NCBI GenBank assembly: GCA_033875315.1
Contig: JANRJG010000029.1
Span: forward strand, 1 to 46,536
Reading direction: 5' to 3'
Source of the DNA: Candidatus Methylacidiphilales bacterium
Lineage (GTDB): Bacteria; Verrucomicrobiota; Verrucomicrobiia; Methylacidiphilales; CAZTYG01
Length of the DNA stretch: 46,536 bases
Every line of letters begins with the position of its first letter. The stretch's first letter is position 1. Under the pieces are notes generated by a model. It saw only the letters and a program-made list of their open reading frames with translations, did no database searches and was not told the origin of the DNA. The translations under genes were made by a program, and so were the position numbers. Of the stretch, positions 1 to 8,670 are shown one piece after another.

Positions 1-152
1 GGGTGATGGCGGCACCTGCCCACCCCCTTCGTCGTCTCTTCCTTGCGTATCTCGTCCCGATATGCGCGGTCGCTCCTCCTCGGGCCCGGGCAGGTGGCAC
101 TCATCACGCGGGCCACGGGGGTTATCCGGATAGGCTCTTAGTCCGTCAACCC
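1..152. other. Intergenic left edge, nothing recognised
   Basis: This stretch downstream of the minus-strand fur gene carries no gene with a recognisable product and no clear terminator. The plus-strand open frame that crosses it continues over fur antisense and has no family resemblance, so I treat it as non-coding. Confidence 0.5.
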
Positions 153-629
153 TCAGCCCTTGGAGCGGCGGGTGCAGGTGCCGTTGCGGGCCATTTCTTC
201 GCAGGTGGCCTCGATGCGCAAACGCACCGTGCCCGGACGGAAGCCGAGGTTTTTGGCCAGCACGCTTTCCCGCACATCCAGGCAGTAGTCCTCGAATTCG
301 ACGATTTTGTCACAGTCGAGGCAGATGATGTGGTTGTGATTCGGATGGGTGGCGTAATTGGGGTCGTAGTATTGCTGGTCCTTGCCGAGATCGAGTTCGC
401 GCAGGAGGCCGGTCTGGACGAGGACGGGCAGGGTGCGGTAGACGGTGGCGCGGGAGACCGAGGCATCGATGGCGCGCGCGCGTTCGAGGAGATCGTCGGC
501 GGTGTAATGGTCGGTGGTGCTGAAGGCGGCCTCGATGATGGCCCGTCGCTGGTTGGTGATGCGCATCCCGTTGCTTTCCATGTAGGCGAGCACTTTGGCG
601 CGGATTTCGTGGGATTGTTCGGGGGCCAT
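153..629 (-). CDS. fur: Fur-family metal-responsive transcriptional repressor
   Basis: A 158-residue protein of usual Fur length. Residues about 15-75 form the winged helix, with the recognition helix around SVSRATVYRTLPVL (57-70). The HPNHNHIICLDC stretch (95-106) supplies the His-rich metal site and a CxxC zinc ligand pair (C103, C106). Family members bind iron or zinc as dimers and repress metal uptake or peroxide genes. The second CxxC pair usual in Fur/PerR is replaced by two cysteines spaced by eight residues (C143, C152), so the structural zinc site may differ. Which metal it senses (Fur, Zur or PerR type) cannot be decided from sequence alone. It stands alone, with no metal transporter beside it. 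Confidence 0.9.
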   Translation of the reverse strand: MAPEQSHEIRAKVLAYMESNGMRITNQRRAIIEAAFSTTDHYTADDLLERARAIDASVSRATVYRTLPVLVQTGLLRELDLGKDQQYYDPNYATHPNHNHIICLDCDKIVEFEDYCLDVRESVLAKNLGFRPGTVRLRIEATCEEMARNGTCTRRSKG

Positions 630-740
630 GTCTGAGGAGATGATTAAAGCAATGACGGCGCGGCTGTCACGCTTGGAGAAGGGCGCTGGCTTTCAGATTT
701 CTGAGTGCGGAATGACGCTGTTTCCTCAGTGGCCAAGGGG

Positions 741-840
741 GACGATGGACGGATGTCGGAGGGCTAAAAGCCATGAGTTAAAGCCCATGGGGAAGGGATT
801 CCCCGATTACCAAGACAGAGGGAGGACGACAGACGTGAGC
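741..840. repeat. Degenerate 7/14-base repeats around a GGGGAA-GGGA-TTCCCC hairpin
   Basis: The fur-lysR gap holds an exact 6-bp hairpin with a GNRA-like GGGA loop (789-804). On its left are two related 14-mers, GGCTAAAAGCCATG and AGTTAAAGCCCATG. On its right are loose heptads ending in GACAG or GAG. A near-identical hairpin (GGGGAAGGGATCCCCC) flanked by clearer heptads occurs at 23,502-23,672, so this looks like a worn copy of the same element. It lies downstream of the lysR stop and might also act on lysR transcript ends. Confidence 0.4.
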
Positions 841-847
841 AGGGGGA

Positions 848-1735
848 TCAGACGGCGGACTCGTCCTTGAGTGTCTTGAGGAAGCGCTTGAGGGCGGGGG
901 AGAGGACGCGACCGCTCTTGTAAATCATGCTCAGGGGGCGGTGGTAGGGTTTGCCCTTGAATTCGATGGCCACCAGGCTGCCGCCGCGGACTTCCTGCTC
1001 GATGGTGGCGCGGGGGACGATGGAGATACCGGCATCGATTTCCACCGCGCGTTTGACCGTTTCGATGTTGTCGAATTCCATGACGGGTTTGGGTTCGAAA
1101 CCGGCATCACGGAACATTTTGTCGATGGCCCGGCGGGTGGGGATGTCGGGCTCGAAACCGATGAATTTGGTCACGCCGATGTCCTTGACTTCGACCTCTT
1201 CCTTGGTGGAGATGGGGTGGTTGGGGGCACAGATGAGCACGAGGCGGTCCTTCTTGAAGGCCTCGGTCTTGAGGGACTTCTTCGGGGTGGCGAAAGCCAC
1301 CAGGCCGAGGTCGCAGGTGCCGGCCTGGACTTCTTCGTAGACTTGGTTGGAGCGGCGATATTCCACATGCACGTTGACGTTGGGGAATTCCTTGAGGAAG
1401 CGCTTGAGGTAGGGGGGGAGCTCGTGCAGGCCGATCGAGTAGACCGTGGCGATGCGGATGTTGCCGGAGATGATGTTGCGCATCTCGTTGAACTGGTTGG
1501 TCAGGGTGTCGAAGTGGGAGATGATGTCCTTGCTCGTTTCGTAGAGCAGTTCGCCTTCGCGGGTGAGGGCGAAGCGTTTGCTGGAGCGCTCAATCAAGGG
1601 GATGCGAAACCGGTCTTCCATGGCCCGGATCTGCTGGCTGACCGCGGATTGGGTGATGCTGTTCATCTGGGCGGCCTTGCTGAAACTCTGGGATTCGACC
1701 AGATCACGGAAGACGCGGAACGATTCGATCTGCAT
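848..1735 (-). CDS. LysR-family transcriptional regulator
   Basis: A 295-residue LTTR of standard length. Residues 1-60 form the N-terminal winged helix (FSKAAQMNSITQSAVSQQIR). The rest is the two-lobed periplasmic-binding-protein-like effector domain. The C-terminal part contains DNIETVKRAVEIDAGISIVP, a segment commonly conserved in LTTR effector domains of the CysB/Cbl sort. The effector is unknown. LTTRs often control a divergent neighbour. Here the divergent gene is the yggS-like gene 125 bp away, and a 19-bp dyad lies 20 bp upstream of the start, so autoregulation is likely. Function beyond DNA binding is not predictable. Confidence 0.88.
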   Translation of the reverse strand: MQIESFRVFRDLVESQSFSKAAQMNSITQSAVSQQIRAMEDRFRIPLIERSSKRFALTREGELLYETSKDIISHFDTLTNQFNEMRNIISGNIRIATVYSIGLHELPPYLKRFLKEFPNVNVHVEYRRSNQVYEEVQAGTCDLGLVAFATPKKSLKTEAFKKDRLVLICAPNHPISTKEEVEVKDIGVTKFIGFEPDIPTRRAIDKMFRDAGFEPKPVMEFDNIETVKRAVEIDAGISIVPRATIEQEVRGGSLVAIEFKGKPYHRPLSMIYKSGRVLSPALKRFLKTLKDESAV

Positions 1736-1754
1736 CGAGCCATGATAAGGTGGA

Positions 1755-1773
1755 CTAATTGGGCGTCAATTAG
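1755..1773. promoter_or_regulatory. Inverted repeat CTAATTG-N5-CAATTAG, candidate LysR operator
   Basis: A perfect 7-bp dyad (CTAATTG / CAATTAG, spacer GGCGT) sits 20 bp upstream of the lysR start codon in the divergent lysR/yggS region. LTTRs typically bind dyads here and repress themselves. It is not a strict T-N11-A box, so the assignment is by position and symmetry only. Confidence 0.5.
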
Positions 1774-1860
1774 AAAATCAGATGGGAGGACAAGATCGGC
1801 ATGAGCATGGCTTACAGGTCCTTTGCTTGGCTGGTGGTGAAAACAACGTAAGATGGCCTG

Positions 1861-2544
1861 ATGGATGCAGCCTTGGCGTTGAAGTGGTGGAAAGAGGAGA
1901 TGGAAAAAGAAGCGGCGGCCTGCGGGCGAACGCCGGGCTCGGTTCGCTTGATACCGGCCAGCAAAACCGTGGCGCCCGAACGGCTGCGGGAGTTTGTCGA
2001 TGCGGGTTGGCGGGTTTTTGGGGAAAACCGCATCCAGGAGGCCAAGGCCAAAGTCCCGCTTTTGTCGTCCCAGGTGGAGTGGCATTTCATCGGAGGTCTC
2101 CAAGGCAACAAGGTCAAGGATGCGGTGGCGCTGTTCGCCTGCATCCATTCGGTGGATTCGGAGAATCTTTTGCGTGAAATCGAGAAGCGGGCGGCGGTTC
2201 CGGGGAAGATTCAACGGGTGTTGATCGAGGTCAATGTGGCCGGAGAAGCGAGCAAGCACGGGTGTCCGCCGGACTTGGCCCCGGAGCTGGTCCGTCTGGC
2301 CGATGCTTTGCCACATGTGGAGGTTGCGGGATTGATGACCGTGGCTCCGTTCTCCGAGGATCTGGAAGTGGTGCGTCCTTTTTTCCGCCGGTTGCGGGAG
2401 TTGCGCGATGAGATCCAACAAGCCACCGGGGCGGTCTTGCCGGAATTGTCCATGGGGATGACCCACGACTGGCGGGTGGCGGTGCAGGAGGGAAGTACGA
2501 TGATCCGTATCGGCACTGGATTGTTTGGCATGCGGGCGCCATGA
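1861..2544 (+). CDS. YggS/PLPBP-family pyridoxal-phosphate homeostasis protein
   Basis: A 227-residue single-domain TIM-barrel PLP protein. Recognisable family signatures are PASKT with the PLP lysine (K35), FGENRIQEA, WHFIGGLQGNK, LSMGMTHDWRVAVQEGSTM and the C-terminal RIGTGLFG. Family members bind PLP without clear enzymatic activity and buffer free PLP; loss disturbs amino-acid pools. The gene ends in an ATGA overlap with the DNA glycosylase gene, so the two are probably translated from one message. The first ATG is used as the start. The coding strand is rich in G-ending codons, unlike genes in the right half of the window. Confidence 0.9.
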   Translation: MDAALALKWWKEEMEKEAAACGRTPGSVRLIPASKTVAPERLREFVDAGWRVFGENRIQEAKAKVPLLSSQVEWHFIGGLQGNKVKDAVALFACIHSVDSENLLREIEKRAAVPGKIQRVLIEVNVAGEASKHGCPPDLAPELVRLADALPHVEVAGLMTVAPFSEDLEVVRPFFRRLRELRDEIQQATGAVLPELSMGMTHDWRVAVQEGSTMIRIGTGLFGMRAP

Positions 2545-3158
2545 AGGCCGGGAAAAGCAGGCGTCTGTCGCGGCTTTTCTACCAAGGTGATGACGTGGTT
2601 GCCATCGCCCGGACGCTGCTGGGAAAACGTCTTTGTACACATATCGGCGGCGTGGTGACGAGCGGGCGCATTGTCGAAACGGAAGCCTACGGGGGGATCA
2701 CTGACCGGGCTTCGCATGCCTTTGGCGGCCGGCGGACGACGCGCACCGAGACCATGTATGCGGCGGGGGGACTGGCCTATGTGTACCTGTGCTACGGACT
2801 GCACCATCTGTTCAATGTGGTCACGGGTCCGGAAGGCCGTCCGGATGCGGTGTTGGTGCGGGCAGTCGAACCCTTGGAAGGGGTGGAGGTGATGCTTCGC
2901 CGCCGGCGGATGGAGAGTGCCGCCCGCCGCCTGACGGCGGGTCCCGGGGTGATGTCGCAGGCGCTTGGGATCACCACCGCCATTGACAGGTGCGATCTCC
3001 GGGGCGACCGGGTGTGGATAGTGGATGACGGGGTGAGCGTGGCCGGGGCTGACGTGGTGTGCTCGCCACGGGTGGGGGTGGATTATGCGGGCGAGGATGC
3101 ACGGAGACCCTGGCGGTTCCGGATCCGTGGCCACCGCTTCACCAGTCCGGCCCGGTAA
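2541..3158 (+). CDS. mpg: DNA-3-methyladenine glycosylase, AAG/MPG type
   Basis: A 205-residue monofunctional base-excision repair enzyme that removes alkylated purines such as 3-methyladenine and hypoxanthine. The family core is visible: ARTLLGKRL, IVETEAYGG (catalytic glutamate region), DRASHAFGGRR, MYAAGGLAYVYLCYGLHHLFN, and AGPGVMSQALGI near the C-terminus. Length matches bacterial AAG homologues. The ATG overlaps the stop of the preceding gene (ATGA), implying translational coupling. No ada or alkB relative is nearby, so any link to an alkylation response is not shown. Confidence 0.93.
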   Translation: MKAGKSRRLSRLFYQGDDVVAIARTLLGKRLCTHIGGVVTSGRIVETEAYGGITDRASHAFGGRRTTRTETMYAAGGLAYVYLCYGLHHLFNVVTGPEGRPDAVLVRAVEPLEGVEVMLRRRRMESAARRLTAGPGVMSQALGITTAIDRCDLRGDRVWIVDDGVSVAGADVVCSPRVGVDYAGEDARRPWRFRIRGHRFTSPAR

Positions 3159-3202
3159 GGGCCTTGGCATGAGCCCCATTTGATGGGTGCGTACTGAGCA
3201 GA

Positions 3203-4084
3203 CTAACGGGAGCGATTCAGGCGGGGGTCGGAGCGGTCGCGGAGGGCATCGCCGAGGAAATTGAGGGAGAGGAGGGTGACGGCCATAAGTCCGGCCGGTC
3301 CGAGCAGGACCCACCAATTGATGGTGAGGGGATTGACCATGCCCGCGCCGTCGGAGAGGAGGGTGCCCCAACTGGCGCTGGGGGCTTGGACGCCCAGGCC
3401 GATGAAACTGAGGAAGGCCTCGACAAGGATGACGTTGGGGATGGTCAGGGTCAGGTAGACGAGGATGATGGGCAGGAGATTGGGCAGGAGGTGGCGTAGG
3501 AGGATGCGCAGGTGGGTCTGGCCCATGACGCGCGCGGCCTGGACAAAGGCGCGTTCACGGAGCGAGAGGACCTGGCCGCGGACGATCCGGGCCATGGTGA
3601 GCCATTCGACCAATCCGAGGGTGATGAAAAGGAGGATGACACGGGTGTGCGGCACGCAGGCGGACCATCCCTGTGCTTCCATGAATACCTTGGCGCGTTC
3701 GTCGAAGAGGGCGATGAGGATGATGACGATGAGCAGGCGGGGGACGGCGTAGAGCAATTCGACGAAGCGCATCATGAGGTCGTCGACCCAACCCCCGGCA
3801 TAGCCGCTGACCAACCCGTAGGCGACACCAACGGTCAGACTGATGACGGCACCGATAAGTCCGACCATGAGGGAAATGCGGGCTCCTTCGAGCGAGCGGG
3901 AGAAGACGTCGCGCCCGTGGACATCGGTGCCCATCCAATGGGCCAGGGAGGGCGGGTTGAATTGCCGGCCGGAAGTGGTGCCGGATTTGTAGGGGGAGAG
4001 TTCCGGACCCAGGATCGCAGCGAGGACGATCAGGCCGAGGAGGGCCAGACAAACGGCCATGGTGCGCACGGGGGTGTTCACCAC
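3203..4084 (-). CDS. Peptide/oligopeptide ABC transporter permease, OppC/DppC type
   Basis: A 293-residue inner-membrane permease. It has an N-terminal transmembrane helix, the OppC N-terminal motif HWMGTDVHGRDVFSRSLEGARISL, and the BPD permease EAA-like loop ERAFVQAARVMGQTHLRILLRHLLPN that docks the ATPase. A segment around residues 130-160 (EAQGWSACVPHTR) is longer than in E. coli OppC. The frame opens with two GTG codons; the second (4081) overlaps the oppB stop as GTGA and may be the real start. It forms a pair with the next gene. Neither the binding protein nor the ATPases are in the window, so the substrate is unknown. Confidence 0.9.
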   Translation of the reverse strand: MVNTPVRTMAVCLALLGLIVLAAILGPELSPYKSGTTSGRQFNPPSLAHWMGTDVHGRDVFSRSLEGARISLMVGLIGAVISLTVGVAYGLVSGYAGGWVDDLMMRFVELLYAVPRLLIVIILIALFDERAKVFMEAQGWSACVPHTRVILLFITLGLVEWLTMARIVRGQVLSLRERAFVQAARVMGQTHLRILLRHLLPNLLPIILVYLTLTIPNVILVEAFLSFIGLGVQAPSASWGTLLSDGAGMVNPLTINWWVLLGPAGLMAVTLLSLNFLGDALRDRSDPRLNRSR

Positions 4085-4995
4085 AGCCGGATCCTCCGGT
4101 CGAGCAGGGCGGTGGCGATGTCGGCGAGCAAATTGAGGAGGATGAGGAGGGTGAAGTAAACGATGACGCAGCCACCGACGAGGAAGATATCGCGGCTGAG
4201 CACGGCGTTGACGAAGAACGGGCCCATGCCCGGAATTTTGAAGATTTCCTCGATGACGAGGCTGCCGGTGAGGACATTGGCGGCAAGCGGGCCGGCGTAG
4301 TTGACCAGGGGGAGGGCGGCGACGCGGAGGGCGTGGCGGTAGGTGACGACGCGTTCGTCGAGTCCCTTGGCCCGTGCAGTCCGGATGTAATCCTGGCCGA
4401 GGACGTCAAGCATGCTGGTGCGCATGAGGCGCGCGCAATAGGCCCCGTAGGGGATGCCCAGGCATGCCATGGGGAGGACAAGGTGGCCGGGTGTGCCCCA
4501 GCCGGCGACCGGGAAGAGTGGGAACTGGATGGCGAGGAGGAGGATGAGCAACGGGGCAAGGACAAAGGCGGGCAGGCAAATACCAGCCAGGGCCAGGGCC
4601 ATGGCGGCGTGGTCGCGGAAGCTGCCGTGGTGCAGGGCGGCCTGCGATCCTGCGACGATGCCGATGCCGAGGGCCACAACCATGGCCCCCAAGCCAAGGA
4701 GGGCGGACTTGGGGAAAGTCTGCCCGATGATATCCGCCACAGTGCGGTTGCGGTACTTGATGGAATCACCCAGATCCCCGCGGAGCAGGTTGGCCCAATA
4801 CGCGGTGAACTGCCGCATCAAGGATCCATCCAGTTGATAGCGTGTGAACAGGCGTTGCTCGATATCAGCCGAGAGTTTTCGGTCGGCTCCAAACGGCGAA
4901 CCCGGAGCCAGCCGCATGAAGAGAAAGGTGGCCGAGACGACGATGGCAAAGACGGGGAGAGAAGCCAGGAAGCGTTTGAAAATGAAGACAATCAC
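4078..4995 (-). CDS. Peptide/oligopeptide ABC transporter permease, OppB/DppB type
   Basis: A 305-residue permease with the family opening (IFKRFLASLPVFAIVVSATFLFMRLAPGSPF spans residues about 4-35), the conserved GDLGDSIKY block after the first periplasmic loop, and the ATPase-docking loop DYIRTARAKGLDERVVTYRHALR near residue 205. It starts with GTG and overlaps the oppC-type gene by a few bases, so the two halves of the membrane channel are co-translated. The 185 bp upstream hold no binding-protein or ATPase gene. Such orphan permease pairs are either served by ATPases encoded elsewhere or are remnants of a larger operon. Confidence 0.9.
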   Translation of the reverse strand: MIVFIFKRFLASLPVFAIVVSATFLFMRLAPGSPFGADRKLSADIEQRLFTRYQLDGSLMRQFTAYWANLLRGDLGDSIKYRNRTVADIIGQTFPKSALLGLGAMVVALGIGIVAGSQAALHHGSFRDHAAMALALAGICLPAFVLAPLLILLLAIQFPLFPVAGWGTPGHLVLPMACLGIPYGAYCARLMRTSMLDVLGQDYIRTARAKGLDERVVTYRHALRVAALPLVNYAGPLAANVLTGSLVIEEIFKIPGMGPFFVNAVLSRDIFLVGGCVIVYFTLLILLNLLADIATALLDRRIRLW

Positions 4996-5180
4996 GGGGA
5001 AAGGACCAGGTTCTCAGGGCAAAGGGAAAGGGCGTCTGCGTCGGAGATGTTTTCATGCCGGGAGGATTCGTCCAGCAGGAAAGATTCGCCGGCGATGCGA
5101 CCCTGCCCACTTCGAGGGAGAATGGGGGGACGTCCCGGTAGCTCATTCAGCGGGGCGCGCAAAGGGATATCAATGGGATA

Positions 5181-6065
5181 TCATTGCCCCCGGTAGAGTA
5201 TTGTCTGGAGTTGGTGGTGGAACCGTCGTTCCCAAGCAGACCAAGGGTCCCTGTGGCACCACTTCGGTGCTTCCACCGCGCGAATGATCCAGCGGTCGAA
5301 AACATTGCGGTCGCAGAAGGGGGTGGTGCGGCCATCCTTCAAGAGCGGTTGCCGGCGTATTTCCTCGTAGCGTGCCGGGTCCGCATCGACCGCAAGGATG
5401 TGGTCGATGCATGCGTCAATGCCGGGGAAGTCGTGCACGTTGATGAAAGATTTGGTGTTGAAGTCGTCGGCGACCCGTGGATCGCCCCAATAAATGGGAA
5501 TCGTACCGGCCAGTTTGGACTGCACGACTTTCTCGGTGGTGTAGCCCGGGTGGGAGGAATTTTCGAAAGCGAAGGAGAAGCGGTATTGTTGAAGGAAGGC
5601 GTTTTTGTCAACCACGGGAGCCCCGATGTTGTTGCGGAATTTTCCACCGGAATCGACCGGTCGGACCTGGCTGAGGCGGTCCAGGAATTCGTTGCGGAAT
5701 CGACCCTCCGGGTTGGTGATGACGACGGCGCAAAACTTTTCCCGATGATCGGTGAAGACGGGAAATTCCGCCATGTGATGGTATAAATTGTAAATCGGCC
5801 AGCGCAGGTGGCGTGGGTTGTTGAGGTGGTCGAAACTGATGGCGTAGTCGCAATCCCGGAAATCCGGGCGGACGTTCTCGCCAATGTAGGCGATTTTCTT
5901 GCAGGAGTATTCCCGGTGCTTTTGTGCGAAGAGGGAATAAATCAGGACATCGGGGTCGGATGACAGTTCCAGATCGTAGAAACGGGACAAGCGCTGGGTG
6001 AAGAAGTTGTCCGTCAAAGGGAAGTCGTCCCAGAAATCACAGAAGCCCAGCCGGAGTTTCTTCAT
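5181..6065 (-). CDS. Glycosyltransferase family 10 (alpha-1,3-fucosyltransferase-like)
   Basis: About 294 residues with the GT10 hallmark FAFENSSHPGYTTEKVVQ followed by AGTIPIYWGDPRVADDFN, the donor-binding core of alpha-1,3/1,4-fucosyltransferases that use GDP-fucose. No signal peptide or membrane anchor is evident, as in bacterial homologues that act on LPS O-chains at the cytoplasmic face. I start at ATG 6065 (MKKLRLGF); a TTG at 6083 would add six residues. No GDP-fucose synthesis or O-antigen genes lie near. The gene sits downstream of rbfA on the same strand, 44 bp away, probably read partly from the nusA operon. The acceptor sugar is unknown. Confidence 0.85.
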   Translation of the reverse strand: MKKLRLGFCDFWDDFPLTDNFFTQRLSRFYDLELSSDPDVLIYSLFAQKHREYSCKKIAYIGENVRPDFRDCDYAISFDHLNNPRHLRWPIYNLYHHMAEFPVFTDHREKFCAVVITNPEGRFRNEFLDRLSQVRPVDSGGKFRNNIGAPVVDKNAFLQQYRFSFAFENSSHPGYTTEKVVQSKLAGTIPIYWGDPRVADDFNTKSFINVHDFPGIDACIDHILAVDADPARYEEIRRQPLLKDGRTTPFCDRNVFDRWIIRAVEAPKWCHRDPWSAWERRFHHQLQTILYRGQ

Positions 6066-6109
6066 CGGTCTTCGGGGTTCCAAGGGGACGGGGATCGGGA
6101 AACCGAAAA

Positions 6110-6472
6110 TTATTTTTCAGGAGCGTCGGCAGGGGGGTCTTCGAGGTTGCGGAGGATTTCCATGACACGGTCTCCCCGGGTCAGGGAATCGTCGAAGCGG
6201 AAGGTCAGTTTGGGGGTGTATTTGATGTGCATGCGCGCGGCGATTTCCTTCTGCCAATCGAAGGCCAGACGGTGAAGGCAGGCCAGGAGATCGTCGGGAG
6301 AGATGCGGTCGCCGATCTGGCTGACATAGACGAAAGCCTGGCGCAAGTCGGGGGTGACATCGACGGAAGTGATGGTCACCACGACATCCTCCAGAAGCCG
6401 TTCTTTGCGCAGCATGCGGCTGAGCTCGCTTTGCAAGAGGCCGGAAATCCGGGTGAGGCGGCGGGAGCTCAT
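6110..6472 (-). CDS. rbfA: 30S ribosome-binding factor RbfA
   Basis: A 120-residue KH-fold protein that helps mature the 5' end of 16S rRNA in the 30S subunit and is needed in the cold. Features visible are RRLTRISGLLQSELSRMLRK at the N-terminus, VTITSVDVTPDLRQAFVYVS in the middle, and HIKYTPKLTFRFDDSLTRGDRVMEIL at the C-terminus. A longer upstream extension is open in frame but runs through the degenerate repeat behind infB and lacks family resemblance, so I use ATG 6472. It is the third gene of nusA-infB-rbfA, 56 bp after the infB stop. Confidence 0.93.
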   Translation of the reverse strand: MSSRRLTRISGLLQSELSRMLRKERLLEDVVVTITSVDVTPDLRQAFVYVSQIGDRISPDDLLACLHRLAFDWQKEIAARMHIKYTPKLTFRFDDSLTRGDRVMEILRNLEDPPADAPEK

Positions 6473-6484
6473 GTCCGATATGGG

Positions 6485-6532
6485 GGATTCCGGGTGCGGC
6501 GTTCTGCTGCGGGATCCGGGATCACGGGTTAC
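6485..6532. repeat. Imperfect 7-base repeats between infB and rbfA
   Basis: Plus-strand heptads GGATTCC, GGGTGCG, GCGTTCT, then after a one-base slip GGATCCG, GGATCAC, GGGTTAC can be read across the infB-rbfA junction, ending over the infB stop codon. The unit resembles the GGATTTG heptads at 23,523-23,564. The copy is degenerate, so confidence is modest. Confidence 0.35.
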
Positions 6533-8637
6533 AGGGCCTGGGGGACTTTTTCCAGGATGTAGCACTCGATAATGTCGTTTTCCATGTAGTCATCGAAGTT
6601 GCCCAGACGGATGCCGCATTCCATGCCGTTGCGGACTTCGGCGGCGTCGTCCTGGAAGCGCTTGAGGGTCTGGATGCTGCCGTCGTAGACCGGCTGGTTG
6701 CGTCGGATGACGCGGGCGCGGCCGGTGCGGACGATCCGGCCCTGTTCGACGATGCAGCCGGCGACGGGGAACTTGGACAGGCTGAAGACCTTCTTGACGG
6801 CGGCCTTGCCGACGGAGGATTCCCGGAGTTCGGGGTCGAGGAGGCCGGCCATGGCTTCTTTCACCTGGTCGATCAATTCGTAGATGATGGAGTAGAGTTT
6901 GATCTGGATGTCCTGGCGCTTGGCCTCGGCGTTGGCGGCATTGTCGACCTTGGTGCTGAAACCGATGATGACGGCGGCGGAGGCCTTGGCCAGGAGCACA
7001 TCGTTGACCGAGATGGGGCCGACCCCGCCGAGGACGTAATGGATCTCGACCTTGTTGGTGGGGATCTTGTTGAGGGAATTGATGATGGCCTCGAGGGAGC
7101 CCTGGACGTCGGATTTGATGATGAGGTTGAGGGTCTTTTTCTGTCCGTCGGCGATGGAGTCGAAGAGGTTTTCCAGGGTGACCGGGCGGGCGGTGGAGAG
7201 TTTGTCGAGGCGGGCGGCGGCTTCGCGTTCCTCACCCAACTGGCGGGCCTCGCGTTCGTTGCGCATGATGTGGAATTCCTCACCCGGGGTGGGGGAGCCG
7301 CTGAAGCCGAGCACTTGCACCGGGGTGGAGGGACCGGCGACCTTGATGGGTTGGCCCTGGTCATTGAGCATGGCCTTGACCTTGCCCCAGAACGGACCGC
7401 AGACGAAGGGGTCGCCGATCTTGAGGGTGCCCTGCTGGACGATGATGGTGGCGTTGGCACCCTTGCCGACATCTATACGGCTTTCGACCACGGTGCCGCG
7501 GGCGGGACAGTCGTGATCGGCTTTGAGCTCGAGAAGCTCGGCCTGCAGGATCATGAGGTCGATGAATTCGGAGATGCCGGTGCCCTTGGTGGCCGAGACG
7601 AGACAGACAACAGTGTCGCCGCCCCAGTCTTCGGGGGTGAGGTCGACTTCCTGGAGTTGTTGTTTGACGCGGTCGGGGAGGGCGCCGGGGACGTCGATTT
7701 TGTTGAGGGCGACCATGATCTTGACCTTGGCGGCCTTGGCATGGGCGATGGCCTCGCGGGTCTGGGGCATGAGACCGTCGTCGGCGGCGACCACAATGAC
7801 GGCGATGTCGGTGAGGTTGGCGCCACGGGCTCGCATGGCGGTGAAGGCCTCGTGGCCCGGGGTATCGAGGAAGGTGATGGACTGGCCGTTGCGGGTGATG
7901 CTGTAGGCACCGATGTGCTGAGTGATGCCTCCGGCTTCACCGGCCGCGACCTTTGTTTTGCGGACGGCGTCGAGAAGGGAAGTTTTGCCGTGGTCGACAT
8001 GGCCCATGAACGTGATGATGGGGGGGCGGCCGACCTGAAGGGTGGTTTCGACGGGCGGAGGGACGGGGATTTCGACTTTTTCCTCGACCTTGTGCACGCC
8101 GCCGCCTTCTTTGCGCCGTTCGAGTTCGAAGACGAAGCCCTTGCGTTCGCAGACTTTCTTGGCGGTTTCCTCGTCAATGACCTGGTTGAGGGTGGCGAAG
8201 ACGTTCATTTCCATGAGCTCGTGGACAACTTGGAAGGCCTTGAGCCCGACGCGGGCGGCGAGGTCCTTGACCACGATGGGGGGTTTCATGGAGATGACAC
8301 TGCCAGGGGCGGGAACCTCGAGGGCGGTGGTGGCCGGGGCAGTGGGGGTCGTGACAGGCTTGGAGGCCGAAGGGGACTCAGCGGTTTTCGCCGGGGCGGC
8401 GGGAGCTTTTTGAGCCAAGGCCGCAGGGGTGGCTGCGGCGGTAGAAGCCGGTGCGGCAGCAGCGGGCGCTGGGGCGGGCGAGGGTTCGGAGGCGGCGGCT
8501 TTTTTGGCCGGGGCTTTCCGGGTGGCGGTTTTCTTTTCAGCACCTGCAGGAGCCGTCGCGGCCGTTTTCTTGGAAGGGGTGGATTCCCCGGATTCGGCGG
8601 GCTTGGCGGTTTTTTTGCGGGTGGTTTCGGGGGCCAT
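6529..8637 (-). CDS. infB: Translation initiation factor IF-2
   Basis: A 702-residue GTPase that places initiator tRNA on the 30S subunit and drives subunit joining. The first ~118 residues are a low-complexity Ala/Pro/Lys/Thr tail. An IF2 N-terminal subdomain follows (residues about 120-172, [20 protein letters not shown]). The G domain has G1 GHVDHGKTS (212-220), switch region [13 protein letters not shown]3 DTPGHEAF and G4 NKID. The C-terminal half holds domains II-IV with the tRNA-binding C2 end ([20 protein letters not shown]). It starts 33 bp after the nusA stop, as in the classical operon, with no ylxR-type gene between them. Confidence 0.97.
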   Translation of the reverse strand: MAPETTRKKTAKPAESGESTPSKKTAATAPAGAEKKTATRKAPAKKAAASEPSPAPAPAAAAPASTAAATPAALAQKAPAAPAKTAESPSASKPVTTPTAPATTALEVPAPGSVISMKPPIVVKDLAARVGLKAFQVVHELMEMNVFATLNQVIDEETAKKVCERKGFVFELERRKEGGGVHKVEEKVEIPVPPPVETTLQVGRPPIITFMGHVDHGKTSLLDAVRKTKVAAGEAGGITQHIGAYSITRNGQSITFLDTPGHEAFTAMRARGANLTDIAVIVVAADDGLMPQTREAIAHAKAAKVKIMVALNKIDVPGALPDRVKQQLQEVDLTPEDWGGDTVVCLVSATKGTGISEFIDLMILQAELLELKADHDCPARGTVVESRIDVGKGANATIIVQQGTLKIGDPFVCGPFWGKVKAMLNDQGQPIKVAGPSTPVQVLGFSGSPTPGEEFHIMRNEREARQLGEEREAAARLDKLSTARPVTLENLFDSIADGQKKTLNLIIKSDVQGSLEAIINSLNKIPTNKVEIHYVLGGVGPISVNDVLLAKASAAVIIGFSTKVDNAANAEAKRQDIQIKLYSIIYELIDQVKEAMAGLLDPELRESSVGKAAVKKVFSLSKFPVAGCIVEQGRIVRTGRARVIRRNQPVYDGSIQTLKRFQDDAAEVRNGMECGIRLGNFDDYMENDIIECYILEKVPQAL

Positions 8638-8670
8638 GATGATCGGGTATCTGAGAGGAGAGGATTAAAA

